Of a stretch of DNA of 64,000 bases, positions 15,001 through 30,000 are shown one piece after another. The stretch is taken from positions 20,343 through 84,342 of the forward strand of contig NZ_AUAM01000023.1 of NCBI RefSeq assembly GCF_000428725.1, read 5' to 3'. Made by a program: the position numbers and the translations under genes. Numbering within the stretch: the first letter of the stretch is position 1; each line of letters begins with the position of its first letter. This DNA comes from Psychromonas aquimarina ATCC BAA-1526. GTDB lineage: Bacteria > Pseudomonadota > Gammaproteobacteria > Enterobacterales > Psychromonadaceae. Below the pieces are notes generated by a model. It was given only the letters and a program-made list of their open reading frames with translations. It was not told the DNA's origin and searched no databases.

Positions 15001-18000
15001 GTACAGCGACTCTCTGTTCGGTGCTTTAGTTTCAGGGACAGATCTAGCCAAAAACAGCCCGACATTCGTTATTTCTCCTGATTCTGCAGCTGCTTCGGGA
15101 GGGGATAAAATTACTATCAGTGCCGATATGAATGTAATACTTCCCGGTACCCGTGTGGTGCTGAAAGCAAAACACAGCGATCTTGAGTTTTATACAGGAT
15201 TAAGTGCATTTGCTGAGTCTCTCGGTAATGAAACCATTCAGCTTAAAGATGATGTTATTACTTTACAGGAGTTTAGTTTCATTCTGCCGACGGTAGAAAA
15301 TGTTGATCTTTATGAGATTTATCTGCAGGTACCGGAAGGTAAAAGCAGCAGAGAATTCTATGTCGGTGATTTTTCCTATACGCTGGCAGAAGGTTTAGCA
15401 ATCACGCTGCCGAACTATCCGCCGATGAAAGTGGGCGCAAGTGAGTTTGCCGAACATATTTTGTATGTCGGTGTAAAAGAGGGGGCAAGTCCAAATTATC
15501 GGAATCGTTTCCTGATGAAGTCAGGCCTGGAGATATACGATACCAGTATCTGGGACAGACCGATAAGACTTGCTCAGCTGCCTCTTTCCCAGCCTGTTAC
15601 CGGTTTAGCGGTTGTTGATAATCTGGTTTATTTAGCAAACCAGAAAGACGGTTTAGCGGTAGTAAATGTTGCTGATAAAACTCAGCCTCTGCTGTTAAAA
15701 CGCATTAATCTGCCCGGGCATTACGCCAGCGATCTTGCTGTAAATAAAACTGCCGGTGTGCTGGCTGTTGCAGCTGGTAATGAGCTTGAGTCAGGCTACA
15801 TACGTTTCTTTGATATAACATCGGATCTTCTTGGTCCGGCTGCTGGTTACGAAACCATTAACTTCACTCAACAGGGCGGCAGTCTGAATGGTGTTCCGCT
15901 GGATATCGAATGGCATCAGGGCAAACTATATGTTGTGCACCTGTACAATAAACAGCAGTATCTGTCGGTTATTTCACAGTTTGGAGCCCAGCCTGAAGTT
16001 GTCACCCATCGTATAAACAGAGGGAAAGACAGCAGTTCGGCCTCTCTGCTGGTTATGGATGGTTTAATTGCGCTTACCAGTGACCAGGAGTTTTTATTAT
16101 TTACAGAAACAGACAGCAGTATTGAGCTGGTTTACTGGCAGCAGGGACAGTCCGGCTCTGAATTAGTGGACAATCAGGGGGCTTTACTGCTTGCTGATAA
16201 AGATAAACTAGTGGTTTCGCAAATCCCGTATCTTGCATTAAGCAAAGCACTGCCGCAGGTTGAACAGGAAGTATCCAGGGGAGAGGTGATCAGTTTATGG
16301 TTTAATAATCTGATTAACACTGATCTTGCCGATTCTTCTATCCAGCTGCTTGATAAGCAGGGGCAGGTTTTAGATAAATCATTATATGAAGTCCGTTCAT
16401 CGAATACGCTTTCAGGTGCGCTTGTTGAAATAACTATCAGCGAAACAGCTGAATACAGCGGTGCCTTTAAAATAATGTCAAGCGAACCGCTGCTGGACAT
16501 TTACGGGCATCAGTTAGTTCGTCCGCTGCAGTTGAATTATCTGCTTAAACCTTACCTTCGTCCGGAAGTTAACAATATCCGCAGGATAACCGATGCAGGT
16601 GAACTGGGAGCTTATTTCCATGCCGACGGTACTGAGCAGGCGTTAATCACTGGCGTTAACTTCGGCACCCAGGCAGGACAGATCCGTCTGTTTTTAGGGG
16701 ATACTCTGCTTAGTGATCAAGATATTCTGCAGATAAATGATAAGCAGATAAAAATTCAAGTGCCGGATCTCGGCTACCGGGGAAAGAGTCTAGCGCTGGC
16801 TGTTAAGATTGAATTAACTGAACAGAGCCTAAGCTCTATTCGCTATGGTGCACTGTCTATTCTGCCTCAGATAGAAATTGACGAGCTGAGTCCAAAAACA
16901 GGATCTCCGCAGGGAGGAAACCTGGTGGATCTTTATGGACGTGGTTTTAACCATAATATGAAAGTCACTTTTGCCGGTACAAATGCAGGTTATCTGAATG
17001 TTATTTCCAGTGACCATATACGGGTTAGAGCACCTTCAGGAAGTTACGGTCCGGCTGAAGTACAAATTGAAAACCTGTTGTTTGCCGGTGAAACAACTCG
17101 TTCGCCGCAGAATTATTTTTATACGGGTAATGGAGTCGGCAGCGTACAGCTTTCTTCGGATCAGTCCAGCCCGGTTGCTGCTCTGGCCAGAAAAGGTCAG
17201 ATGCTGTACGCAGTAACGGGCGGCAGCTTTGATGTAACCGATAAATCGGGACAGATTGCAAAACGCCTGACAGGAAAATCAGCTCGGCTGGTACTTGCTG
17301 ATGTATCGGATCCGGTTAACCCGGTTATCTTAGAAAAAGAGATTGCCGGTAAACTTCAGCCTTATCATTTTGCCGTGAACATTGAGCCGAAAGGATTTTC
17401 TAAATTAGCTGTTGATGGTGAGCATCTTCTGGCAGCAGGTGGAAATAAACTCTATCTATTTGATATCACACTGCCGGCCGATCCGCTGCTGCTTAATGAG
17501 CCAGTACAGCTGGCAGGGCAGATCCGCGATCTTATTTTTGTTAATAATTTTGTATATATCAGTACTGATGCCGGCTTAGCGATTTACCAGCTGCAGAGTA
17601 ACGGCAGACTGCAGAGAATCCAACTGTTAACTACGCAGGAGTTAGGCGGCGTTCCTAATGACTTGTATATAGATCAAGGTGTTATCTGGATCAACTTTGC
17701 CGCTTTACATCAGATTAAAGCGTTTGATCTGGTTTCTGGAAACTACAATAAAACAGCTGAGTTTATCACTGCAGACAGCAGCGGTAATCTTCTGTCTGCT
17801 GCTGACTTTATTAAATCTGGAAATATGATCCTGGCATCGACGGGAACAGGGGCCACAGTTCAGTTATATGTACAGACAGCCGACAGCTACCAGGCAATGG
17901 GCTCTGCTGTACTGACCAACTTTGCCAATGGAGAAATAGAGGCTGCCGAGCTGACGCTGGTCGGTCAGTCGCTTTATGTTGCATCTGCTCAGGGCGATGT

Positions 18001-21000
18001 GCAGCTGTTTGATCTGTCAGCATGGTTTAACGGCGAGTATGCACAATACCCGCCGCTTAAAAATTATTTTTCTGTGCTGGGTAATGTGACCAGTTTAAGT
18101 TTTTCTCCTGATGTTTTATATACCGGAACAGCATTTGTATTTGCTGACGGCAGTGCAGTTGAAAATCCGATAGAAGATCCTGGGATGGTGAATCATCTTG
18201 GCGGCGGGCTTAATACTATTGTTAATAATCAGCTGATGATTATCGGTCAGACTCCGGAGCTCAATGCGTATCATCACAGCGGTTCACCGCTTATTGTTAA
18301 ATTTAATCGAATTCTTGATAACCAGCAGTTTGATCTGCCTGGTCAGGAACTTGTTATCCTGACACAGGTAGGTGACGGCTCAAAAGTCGGCGGCTATATT
18401 TCACAGCAGGTAACCAATGAAGGTGCCAGTTTATATTTCCGTCCGTTTGAGACACTTCAGGACGACCGCGAATATAGATTTAACGTAGATGCGAAGGTAA
18501 AAGATATTCATGGTCAGGGCTTAACTGACGATTACAGTTTCAGGTTCACTACGCAGTCACAGCTAAAGCCGTTGTTAGTTGATGTAATACCTAAACAAGC
18601 CGGCTGGAGAGGCGGTGAAGAAATTACGCTGTCCGGATCTGGTTTTACGAATAACTCTGTGGTGGTTATTGGTGATGTAGAGTTTAGCTCCGAGGAGTTC
18701 AGCTATCAGGATGAAAATGAAATTCGCCTGATTCTGCCCGCTTTAATGAGCGCGCCTTCTGAGAATAGACTGGTCGGTATTTCACTGGTTAATGACAAGC
18801 TGTTAAGCCAGCTGCCTGCATCTTTTACCTATATTGCAGATCCACAGATCACCCGGATCGGGCAATATAATCCGATTACAAAACAAGCTGATTTTTCTCA
18901 GCATAACTTCCTGTTTAATTCTGGAAAACAGATTGCCGTTGAAGGGCGTGGATTCGGCCTTAATACAGCGGTTCGTATTAATAATGAGATTATCGATACA
19001 GTAACACTGGTTAACGAGAAGCTGCTTGCAGTCCGTCTGCCAGATAACCATATCGGTAAAGTAACGGTCGAGCTTAGTAATGCGAATTTCTCGCCTGTTG
19101 AAACTGCGCTGAACAATGAGCTTGAAGTGCTGTTAGCGGGCCTTCCGCAGCTGACTAATATTTCCACATTTACTCGAAGTGGAGACCTGTTAGTGACAGC
19201 CCGCGCGACTGAATTGAGCTTATACAATTTAACAGAGGGACAGATCCCGCAGTTAATTTCTAAGTTTACAGTTGCCGCAAATATTAAATCGTTAGCGATG
19301 CAGGGTAATTTTATTACTGTACTAGATAATAATAACCGTGTATCAGTTTTTGATATCAGTAAAGCTTATGCTCCTCAGCTGCAGTCTGTTTATCTTAATT
19401 CAGCTGGTTTGAAATTTAATTCTGCTTATTTATCGAATAACACCATGTTATTCAGCTCTGATAATGCGCTTTATTACGGCAGCCTGTTCAGTCAGGAACT
19501 TGCAGAGTTAACATTCGATGCCGGCATGTCACCTGTTGATGTAAAAGTTAACGGAGATGAGCTGTATTTATTAACTGCGGACAGTTTAGAAGTCAGAAAC
19601 CTGCATCAGCCGGAACAGGTGCTCAGCAGTTATGCCCATAACCTAAGCATCCCGCAGTCTATATTGTTAGATGGAAGCCGGCTGGCCTTAAAAGGTAAAA
19701 ACAAACTTAGTTTATTAGATCATCACCTGTTTACTGCTGGTAAAGAAGCGCTGATCGGAACTGTGCCTTTACAAGGAAACGAAACTGCGGCAGTTAATGG
19801 TGAGCTGTTAGCGCTGGCAGACGGCAGTTCGCTGGTTGTTTATGATATGAACACTGCTGAAAACAAACAGCTGACATTGAATGAACTAAGTAAAATAAAA
19901 CTTAATGAAGGACAGATCCGTTCTTTGAGATCGCTGCAGTTCAGCCATGATCTGCTTGAGTGGAACAGTCAGAGCGGTTACCAGAATGTTTTATTACCTT
20001 TTGCCAATATTTCAAATGTTTCGCCGGCGAAGATTAATTCACAATACGGCCAAATTTCAGTGCAGGCCACAGGCTCGGATCAGAACTGGAGTTCAGTAAG
20101 CTTATTAAGTCATCTTGAATCAGATAAAAGCGAGCTGCCGGGTAATACACTTTATAAACCGCAGCAGCTGATTTTCCAGCCTGGTGTGAAAGCATTTGAG
20201 CTTGGTGAAAGTTATCTGTTCTCTATTCAAGGGAAGTATTTAAATCCAGTGAAAGGCGGGGAAGTTAACGTGGATCTGCCGATCCGGTTAACCACCACTC
20301 CTTTGTTTGGTTCGGCTAAACCTGTCATTAAACAGCTGCTGCCGAATATTCAGCTGCAGGGGGCGCTAACCCGTTATCAGTTAACAGCTGAGAATCTGGA
20401 TATGATCAGTGCAGTAAATATTGCTGGAATAGAATTATCAGCGGATAAGTGGACGGTAGAAAGCGCTGAACAGCTTTCATTTGAACTGCAGCCTAATCAA
20501 CCCGGACTTTATTCTATTACTTTAAAATCTCAATTTGGAGAGACGGTTTTACCGGCGGCAGTTTCTGTTGTGGCGCCTCTGTCCATTACCAATCTGCAGT
20601 CATCTAATATCAGCCAGGCTGATAAATTCAGTGAATCAGGCGGCCAGATAATTTCCGCTCAGGTTGAGGGATTATCAGAAGGTGTAGAAGCCCACTGGTA
20701 TGCTGTCGGACTTGGTATCGAGGCAAATGAAACCAATCTGGTACGTTATCAGCGAACTGCAGATAAACTGTCTTTTACTGCGCCTCAGGCGATTGCCGGC
20801 AAGGAATATAAACTGGTTCTGATCAGAAAAGCGACCAGTGAAAAAAGCAGCAGTGCACAGAGTCTGCTGGCAATTGATGATCTGTCCCCGTCGGTTGTTG
20901 TAACGCAGCCGCTGGGTCTGTCACAGGCACTTATTGTGCAGGCCAGCGAACCGTTAAGCATGACCGGGGTAAATGTCAGTGTGTTGAAGACATTTAAAGA

Positions 21001-24000
21001 TTATCAGAACAACGGCTTACAGGAAGATATCAGTCATCAGTTTAAACCGTTAGCGGCTGCAGACAATATACTCAAACTTGAGCTGCAGGACGGCCTGTTA
21101 TTAGAAGCTAATGCGCAATATGATGTTTCCATAGAGGGAGTTACCGATACCAGCGGCAATTCACTACGCTCCGGAGTAAACGTAAGCGGCGGCATTATAA
21201 ACTGGAGATATCTGGCTGCGGATATGCTGGCGCCGGCCCTTAACAGTATAAAATTGTTTGATGCTAATAATAGCCGGGAAATAGATGCGCTTTATGAGCT
21301 GAAAAAAGGAACTCATCAGCGCTTTAAAGTAAGCGCAGAGGATAATTATAAATCACAACAGCAGTTGTCTTATTCTTACCGGATTTCAGGTGACGGCGGA
21401 CTAACCTATCTGACTGGTTGGAATTCCGTCAGCCGTCAGGTGTTTGATCTTTCATTAATTGATGCCTATCAGGTCTTAAGTATTCTGGTGCGTGTTAGTG
21501 ACGGCTTGAACCGGGTAGAAAAACGTTTTGATCTGAATCTTGTTGATTCACATCTTGAATACAGCAGTTTCAGCAGTCAGCCTGCTGTTATTGAAGAGAT
21601 GATTGAAAGCGAATTGAGCTTTACTTTTGCCGGTGATACAGAGCAGATCCGTAATGTACAAGTGCAGCTGTTTGATAACGGTGTATGGCTTCCAGCCGAC
21701 TATCTGGCTTCATTGAAACAGGCAAAAGTTAAAATAACTCAGCCGAAACTAGCGGAACTTAATGTACCTCCCGGAAACAGTAAATCAATTGCCGTTAAGG
21801 TTAAAGCTGCTTTTGGTGTTGCTGGTAATGAATCATATATTGAATTTATCGACTCTTATCAGTTGATGCCGGACAGTACTAAACCAGAGCTGGATATAGT
21901 CTCTCCTGCTGACGGCACACTGGTTGCCAGGGGCCAGGACGTTTCTATTATTCTGCGCAATTTTGACCGTTATGGTGTTGAAAAAGTAGAACTGTGCGTG
22001 GATCCGAAAACTGTAGAGCCAATGCAGGATGCAGATGCCTGTCAGATACTCAGTGATGCCGGTCATTATGAGCTTTTCGTTGCACAGGACAGAGTCGAAA
22101 AAATAACGGTATATGCTCAGGCAACGGATCTGAACGGACTTAAGAGTGAGCTGCGCAGTATTAATTTACTGCCCTTTGACAGTCATAATAAGCAGCCTGT
22201 TTTAGAAATTTCAGAACTGCTGGACGGACAGGAGTTTTACGCAAAAGAGACAGTTAATTTCCGTCTGCAGATGGAAGATTTACCTGCTGCTGTGCTTTAT
22301 CTTGAGATAGGTGCAGACAAAACCAATCCTCTTAATCCGCTGCCGCTTGAGATTAAGAAAGCAGATAATCAGAAGCTGTATGAATTATCACTGACTATGC
22401 CGGAGGTTTCAGAAAACTCAGTGGCAGTTGTTCGGGTAGAAGCACCTTATCTGGATGGTAAACTGACCAGCCGCCGAGTCATAAATCTGCGTAAAGATGA
22501 TGCACTGCAGGAGAAAGCACTGCTTAATTTATCTACTGCAGATAATCTGCTTTCCGGTACTGAACTTTGGTTCAAAATGAAACCTGAAGATAAAATGGTT
22601 GATTTCAGCAGTGATTCAGACATTTTATTATATGAACCGGCCGCTGACGGCGCTGGTATTTCTTATGCTTCTCTGCAGCTGCATAAATATGTTTCTGATA
22701 TCAGCAGCCCGGCTATCAAGCTGGAAACACATTTAAAAGACCGTTCCCTTAATGAAAGCATTGAAACGGTTGAAGTTAACAAACAGTCTTACTTTAACGG
22801 TGATGAAACACAGGTTTATCTGCCTCAAGATATTGCCTACCAGATTGACCACTGGCTGGCGCTGGATGACGGCACTCTTGTGTGGGCTGAAAATAACCGT
22901 AACGGCGGCTATCGAATCCGTAATCTGCAGACGGTATTGTTTAGCGGAGAAGGAAACGTTACTCAGCTGCTTGATGCACAAAACAGACTTCTGGTTGAAG
23001 TGAAAACAGAAGATGGTTATTCGTTTAAAACTTATTCACTGGATAACAGTGAAGCATTAAGCAGCCGTTTGTCCGGACGTTTATTAAATGCCTCGGGCAA
23101 TGTGGTTTATCTGCATAACGGCCAGTTAATTACCGCGAAAGTAAGTAACAAAGAGCAGCTGCTGCCTGTTGTCGGCACAACACTGGACAGTGTTGTTGTT
23201 AAGTCGCAGATGTTAGGTCAGAAGTTGTTTGTACTGAACGAAAACGGACTGCGCCTGGTTGAGCTGGTTGTTGATAAGATGCCTGAATTACAGGTAACTG
23301 CTCAGCTTAATCTATCTGGACTGACTGATTTCACTATCAGCAGCGATAAACTGACATTGATATCGGCAGGTAAAGTTTCAACTTATCACTGGCAGCTTGA
23401 GCAGGGACAAATTGTTACTCAGCTTATCTCGGAATTTGCTGTTGATGCTGAAATAGTGCAGGTAATGCCGCAGGCAGATATTCTGTGGCTGAAATTAGAC
23501 AGTGCGGCAGATGGAATTTACTGGCAGGCCTGGGTTAATGATCAGCCGGCGGGTATTATCAGCGGCAGCGCAGCTAAATTATTTACTGCGGATAAGGTTT
23601 ACAGCCGTGATGAAGATTCACTAATAACAGCTAGAGATCTATTTGTTAAGGCGCAGACTGTGCCGACAGTTCGTGTTGAAAATGGTGCTTTCGGCTGGAA
23701 AATTCATTTAGACGGGCAATATTCAGCTTCAGAAATCTACTTTACAAATAGCGGCGGGTCTTTATCAGCAGCGCAGCTGCTGGTTTTAGAAAAAGACTGC
23801 GCACTATGCTGGTGGTTACCCTACGACACTTCTGTGCAGGAGATCTTATTAAACGGTCAAGGTTTTGCCGCGCAGACTATCGCATTGAGCTACAGCCCGT
23901 CAGCAGATGTTCAGATCAGCGTACCTGTTAACGGTAACAGTTATGTTTCAGGAAGCCGCTTCCCGCTTATTGCGGCAGCCGGCAGTAATGCACAGGTGGC

Positions 24001-27000
24001 AGAGATCTCCTTGAATCAACAGCCGCTGGCAGTTATTAACGATAAAGCTGTTCACTGGCTGCAGATGCCGGAAAGCGGCGAACTGGCTGTATCTGTCAGT
24101 AGCAGCGATATGCAGCAGTCAATGATATTATCTCCTGAAACAGTTTCTACGAGCAGTGTTGTGCATCTGTCCGGTATTCAGAATAACCAGATATTTGAAG
24201 AAGGCAGTCAGCTGAGCTTTTCCTATAACGTCGAAAACAACACTCCGGAAGCTGAATTTTCTTTTGCAGAGATAAGCTTAGTGGATGCCGCTGAGCAGCT
24301 TATTTATAGACAGAATGTAGCAGAGTCTCAGGCGCAGTTAGTCTGGGCTTTACCATCGGTTGCCCTTCAGGAAACTTACAAAATTCAAGTAAGAGCCTAT
24401 TTTGGAGAAAACTATCAGTTTGCTGAATCAGTATTAAATATCCGTGTAGCACCTAAATTACTGTTTGATCAAATTGAAGTTGAACTGCCTTCAGAGTTAT
24501 ACGCAGGCAGTGTGCTGGATATTAATCTGCCTGAGTTAGATGCTTTAATTCAGGTGTTTGATCAGGACGGTAAACTTCAGGCTGTTTCACTGAGTGCGCT
24601 TAGTTATACGCTGCAGCAAACTGATACGACGTTATCGGTGAAAATAAGCCTCGATGACGGTTTGGGTAATCAAAGTGTTGTTGAAAAGCAGATCCAGGTA
24701 CGAGTCGCGCCGCAGCTGCAGATAACTTCTTCCGACATTGATTTTGACCAGTATTTACCGGGTGTAGGTCGTTACTGGTACAGTAAAGGACATCGCCTGT
24801 TCAGCAGTGAAGGGCATGCCTTTGAATTTAGTGGTGATATTAGTGCGCTTGCCTTTATGGGAAGCAAACTGTTAGTTGCCGCTGAAGGTTATGGTATTGA
24901 GCTGATCGAGCCACAAACACAAAACAGTTATAAACGTTTAGCTTCTTATAAGTACAGCAGTAAAATCAGCCAGTTAAGTGTTTCGGACAGCGCGCTTATG
25001 CTTGCTTCGGAAAATGAAGCACTGTTATTGAAACGTGACGGCTACACATTTGAGCTGAAAGCCGTTTTACAGTACCCGGCAGTCAGCAAAGTGCTGGCAC
25101 GAGAAAATGAGTTCTATATTCTCAGCAGTGACAGGCTTGTTAAGGTTAATCACAATGGACAGCTGCTTGCTCAATATCAGACAGCAGGTGCGCAGGATAT
25201 TTTACTGCAGCAGTCACATGTTTATTTACTGAAGAGTGAATCGCTGCTGCAGCTTAGCCTTAACTTAAAAGCGCAGGATGAGTTAGCAAATATCCAGGCT
25301 CAACATTTAGCGGCGGTCGATGGACAGTTATTCGCTTTTGATAATAGCGGCATAATCAATGTTATCGATACAGCTGCTAATAAACTGCAGTTCCTAGGGG
25401 CGATGCCGAATGATTTGGCCGTAGAGATTGATAATCTGTACTGGTCGCAGGGCAGGCTGTTATTAGCCGGTCAGAATGATCTGCAGTTAAATATTGTTTC
25501 ACAGGCGCAGGCACATCTGTTATATCAGAACCAGGAAAGTGCCAAAGGACAGGTTGTATCTTTAGCACAAAGTAACGGTGTGTTAGCAGCTGCTCAGGAC
25601 AACTATGGTGCAGTTGCTTATCAGGCTGACGCCGGTTTATGGAACAAGCGTTTAGTGCCGTCACAAGCTTACAGCATAAGAAGCAGCGATATAGCTGCCG
25701 GCGGCGGTTATATGTTTGCTCTGCAGCCGGATGCTCGACGAGTGAGAGCGGTTAATTTAACCAACTGGAGCGAGCGCAATGTATTAAGCGCAGCTGATAT
25801 AACTCAGATCCAGGCTGATCAGCATCGTTTAGTGGCAAGCACAGGCGGAACGCTGCAGATTATCTCTATTGCAAACTGGTCTAAACGCAGTGTGTTTGTC
25901 AGTAATGAAAGCATCCGACATTTTGAAATTGCCGGTGAATCAGCACTGCTGACAACAGACAGTAATGCTGTTTATCTTGTTGATTTGAGAGTAAATACAC
26001 CAGAAAATCAGAAGGTTAAATTACTTGTTAGTGCCGGTTCTGAGACTGTGACAGACCTTGCGCTTAATCAGGACAGTGCCTTTTATGTGAATCAGTCCGG
26101 CGCCTACAGGATAGATCTATCTAATAAACAGAGACAATCCCTAGGTTTATTCGACTTAAACAAAATATCTAATATTGAACTGCAGGGAGCGCTGCTTTGG
26201 ATTGCCGGAGAGAAAACAACTGAAACAAGTGTAACTGCTTATGATATTGAATTAGAGCAGCAGCTTGCTGCAGATATTATCAAACCAGCATACCCGGTTA
26301 CAGCAATGACTGTTTTTGCTAACCGCTTAGTTTTAGGACTTGGCGGGGAAGGTATTGCAGTTTATGAATTACCTAATAAGTGGGTTCAGGCTTCGGCATC
26401 GCTGCTGTCACCTATGTCTGAGGAAATTACCCGGGCCGATCATAAACTAACCTATCTTCTGGATTCAACGGCAGGAATAGCGGCTGCTGATTACTTAATA
26501 AGCGGTAGTAAAGCCGCGTCGAAAGTCCTTGCTAACGGACAGGTATCGCTTGAAATACCGGCCGCATTATTAAACGGCCGACAGTTTACATTAGCGTCAG
26601 AAATCGAAAGACTGAACGGTCAAGTTGTTCGTTCGGCCCCAAGAACAATGAGCCTGCAGTTAGCTAGTCCGCAGAATAACGATTTTAATGTACAGCTTGA
26701 GATTGATGCTGTGAGCTGGGGTCCCTCTCCGGTGAAAATCAAAGCGGCAGTGAACAATTCCAGCCAGCCTATTCAGCAGGTTGAATTCTTAGTTTCTGAT
26801 AATGAGCAGGGCCCATGGTCGCTTATTAAAACCTTAAAAGGATCGGAATATACAATCTCCTCTTACTTCAGCACGCAGCCGCAGGAGCGCTTTATTAAAG
26901 CCAAAGTGGTTGATATACGCGGCGGCAGTGCTGAATCGCCAGTTTATTCTTTTCAGCATCTAAGCGATTCGCTTAAACCAACAGCAGCACTTACTCTGTC

Positions 27001-30000
27001 CGGCTCGGCAACTGTCAGCGCGCAGAATACAGCGATTGCCGGATACCCGTATTCATTAACGGTTAAAGCGTCCGATGCACAAAGCGGTATTGGACAGATA
27101 CTGGTGCGCCGTAACGGCAGTACAGCAGCAGTGAAGTTTAACCAAAATCAGCTGGTTTATAGTGAGCAGGTTGAACAGGCGGGGATTATTAATTACCAGG
27201 TAGAGATCACCGACAAAGCCGGAAATAAGGAAACGTTAACTTATACCTTGAATGTGGCTGCCGACAGTGCGCCGCTGCTGGCTGATGTTAGTTTCTCCGA
27301 TTCAATTATTGAACAGAGCGACATCGCACTGCAGTTCAGCGCCAGTGATGATGCCGGCTTAGCATATTATGAAGTGACCTGGAATGGTTTCACCAGCAGG
27401 ACAGATTTGTCTGCTGAAAAACAGATAAACCGTTCTCTGGTGATAAAAGACAATCGAACCGAGCGGATTGCTGCATCGCAGAATCAGACGCTGACCTTAA
27501 CAGTTGCTGATATTTCAGGTAAAAAACAGAGTCAGGATTATCAGGTTGAAGTGCTTAAAGATCAGCTTCCAGATGCTGCTAAACTAACCTGGCAGACGCC
27601 TGTAAATGCCTTTTATGAGCATAATTACCGCTTAGCAGTGTCAGGTTTATCTTCGGCAGATGACGGTAAGAAAATCCGCTTGAATATATGGAAAGTGGGC
27701 GCTCAGGAAACGTTGTTAGCAAACTACAATATCAGCGGTTCTCAGGATGCGGTTAATTATAACGGAGTCTACCCTGCATCTACAGCTGGCGGTGAATATC
27801 AGCTGCAGTTGGAGCTGATTGACAGCCTTGGGCAAAGTGCGAGAAGCACCATTAAGACGGTTAACCTGCTTAAAGCACCGAACCAGATCCGCTTTAACAG
27901 CGCTGATGCACAGCTTAACCCTAGTCAGGTGAAGCTGGGAGAAAGCCCGATTTACCAGGTAGAAGTATTAGATACTGCCGGTGTCGGGGTTAAAGGTCAG
28001 CAGGTTCGCTGGAGCTTACGAAATACCGATAATGGTAATACGCAGCCGCTGGGAAGCAGCGCTGCAGGTGAAAAAGGGGCCGCACAGTGGACACTTAATA
28101 CCCTGTTAGCCGCCCAGAGCTATCAGCTGCAGGCTGAAGTGGCTGACTATCCGTTAATTGCAAAAGCGGTTAAGAATGTCGAAGTTAAAGCAGGACAAAG
28201 CCGTGCTGTTGAGTTTGGCTACCTGCCGGCTGCAGCCGCAGGCAGCGAGTTTACCTTAACAGTGCAGGCATTTGATCAGCTTCATAATGCCGTAACAGAC
28301 GATAACAGTGCTCAAGTTACGCTGCTGATGCCGAACAGCTCCTTTAAAGTTAAAGCACAAAGCAATATTCAACTGAGCCAGGCAGCAAATGGTGCGCAGC
28401 AGGCTCTAGTGAGACTTGCAAATGGTCGGGCTAATATTACGGTGCAGGCAAGTACGTTAGCTGGTTCATATCAGATAGAACTTGAGAGTTCACTAACAGC
28501 GCGTTATCAAACATCGCCAAATCAGCAGGCATCAAATATAAATTCAATTCCTGTTGTTATCACTGCAGCCGAAGCTGCTGAATTATTGATTTTTGATAAT
28601 GAAGACAACTTACTAGAGCAGGGAGTCACCGCAGATTTTGGTCAAAAAGATACGGCTCAGCTTAAGCTGCAGCTGGTAGATGAATTTAAAAATCATGTTG
28701 CTTTTGTTGCTGGTGATGAGGCTAATCAAAGTATTAATCTTGAAGTTAGCGGAGCTGGGCGTATTAATAAAACACCGTTGCAGGCTGCTGTTTCTTTACA
28801 GCAGGGGGCCACTGATTTTGAAGTGAGCAGTGATTTAGTTGAAGTCATCGAGCTTTCGATAAGTAATGTGCCAGCATCATTAGCGCATATTGATATTAGT
28901 TCGTCTTATCAGATCCGCTTTAATAAACAACCGCCGCGTATTATCAAAAGCTGGATGGCTGCTGATCTCAATGAAACGGCACTTAAACTGTATTTTGAAT
29001 ATGATGAAGAGGTTGAATTAACAGCAGATGCTCTTCAACTTGTCGAGTTTAAGATTAATGGTGTTGTACTGCCAGGAACAGCTGAGTTAATCGGTAAACT
29101 AGTTGTATTTACTCCTGAAGCTCCTGAGCTGCCGTTTGAATGCTACGAGTTTGAACATAGTCAATCTCTAGAGCAAACTTTTGAACTTGAAAGTTCTATG
29201 AATTCAGTGCTAATGACATTTGATGACCATGCCAATGCAAAGCAAAATAGTAGCGTGGGGGTTGGAAATTATTCCGGTTTTAACTTTACAACTAACTTAG
29301 CTGTAATAGACACAGTTAATAGCTCATATAATTACGCGGCTGTTAGCGGTGATTTTACATTACTGAATAATACTGGTGGCATTGGTATTATTACTGATGA
29401 AAATGGTGCCTATTTCACCTTTGATGGGTTATGGGCGAAAGGTTGGGCAAATACCACCAGAACAGGAACTTTATCCGGTTATAATAATGGCATTGTAGTT
29501 TGGGAAATTGATACAACAATAAATGCTAACTATGTCTTTTTTGCCGCGCAAGCAGGCGCAATTGATGAGCTGCATTTAGGGTTTGGTAATCACTTCTTAG
29601 TAGATAATCTACAACTTAATACTCACGACTCTTCTATCGTGGAACCGCAGAAAGAGAGTATTTGTAAACCTAGTTTATTAATTTCTGAAACAGGTCCGAA
29701 ACAGGTACTTGAAGCTAGCCCATTCCAGCTGCCGCTGACGCCAGATTCTGCTTTGGTGCCATTACAAAGTGCCGCGGTTAAACTCGATGGTGTGCCACAG
29801 CCGTTTGAGTGGGAGAAATGCTCAGGTATGAATTGTTCATCGAACGATGCGCGCTGGGTGAATGTACCTGACTACTCGACAGATCCTGAATTTGTTGATG
29901 GGAAACTGGTATTACTTGAGTTAACGGGGCAGTTACAAAATGATCATCCATTAGATGTCGGTAATCAAATTCAGCTGCAGGTGTTCCGTGCAGGTGAAGA

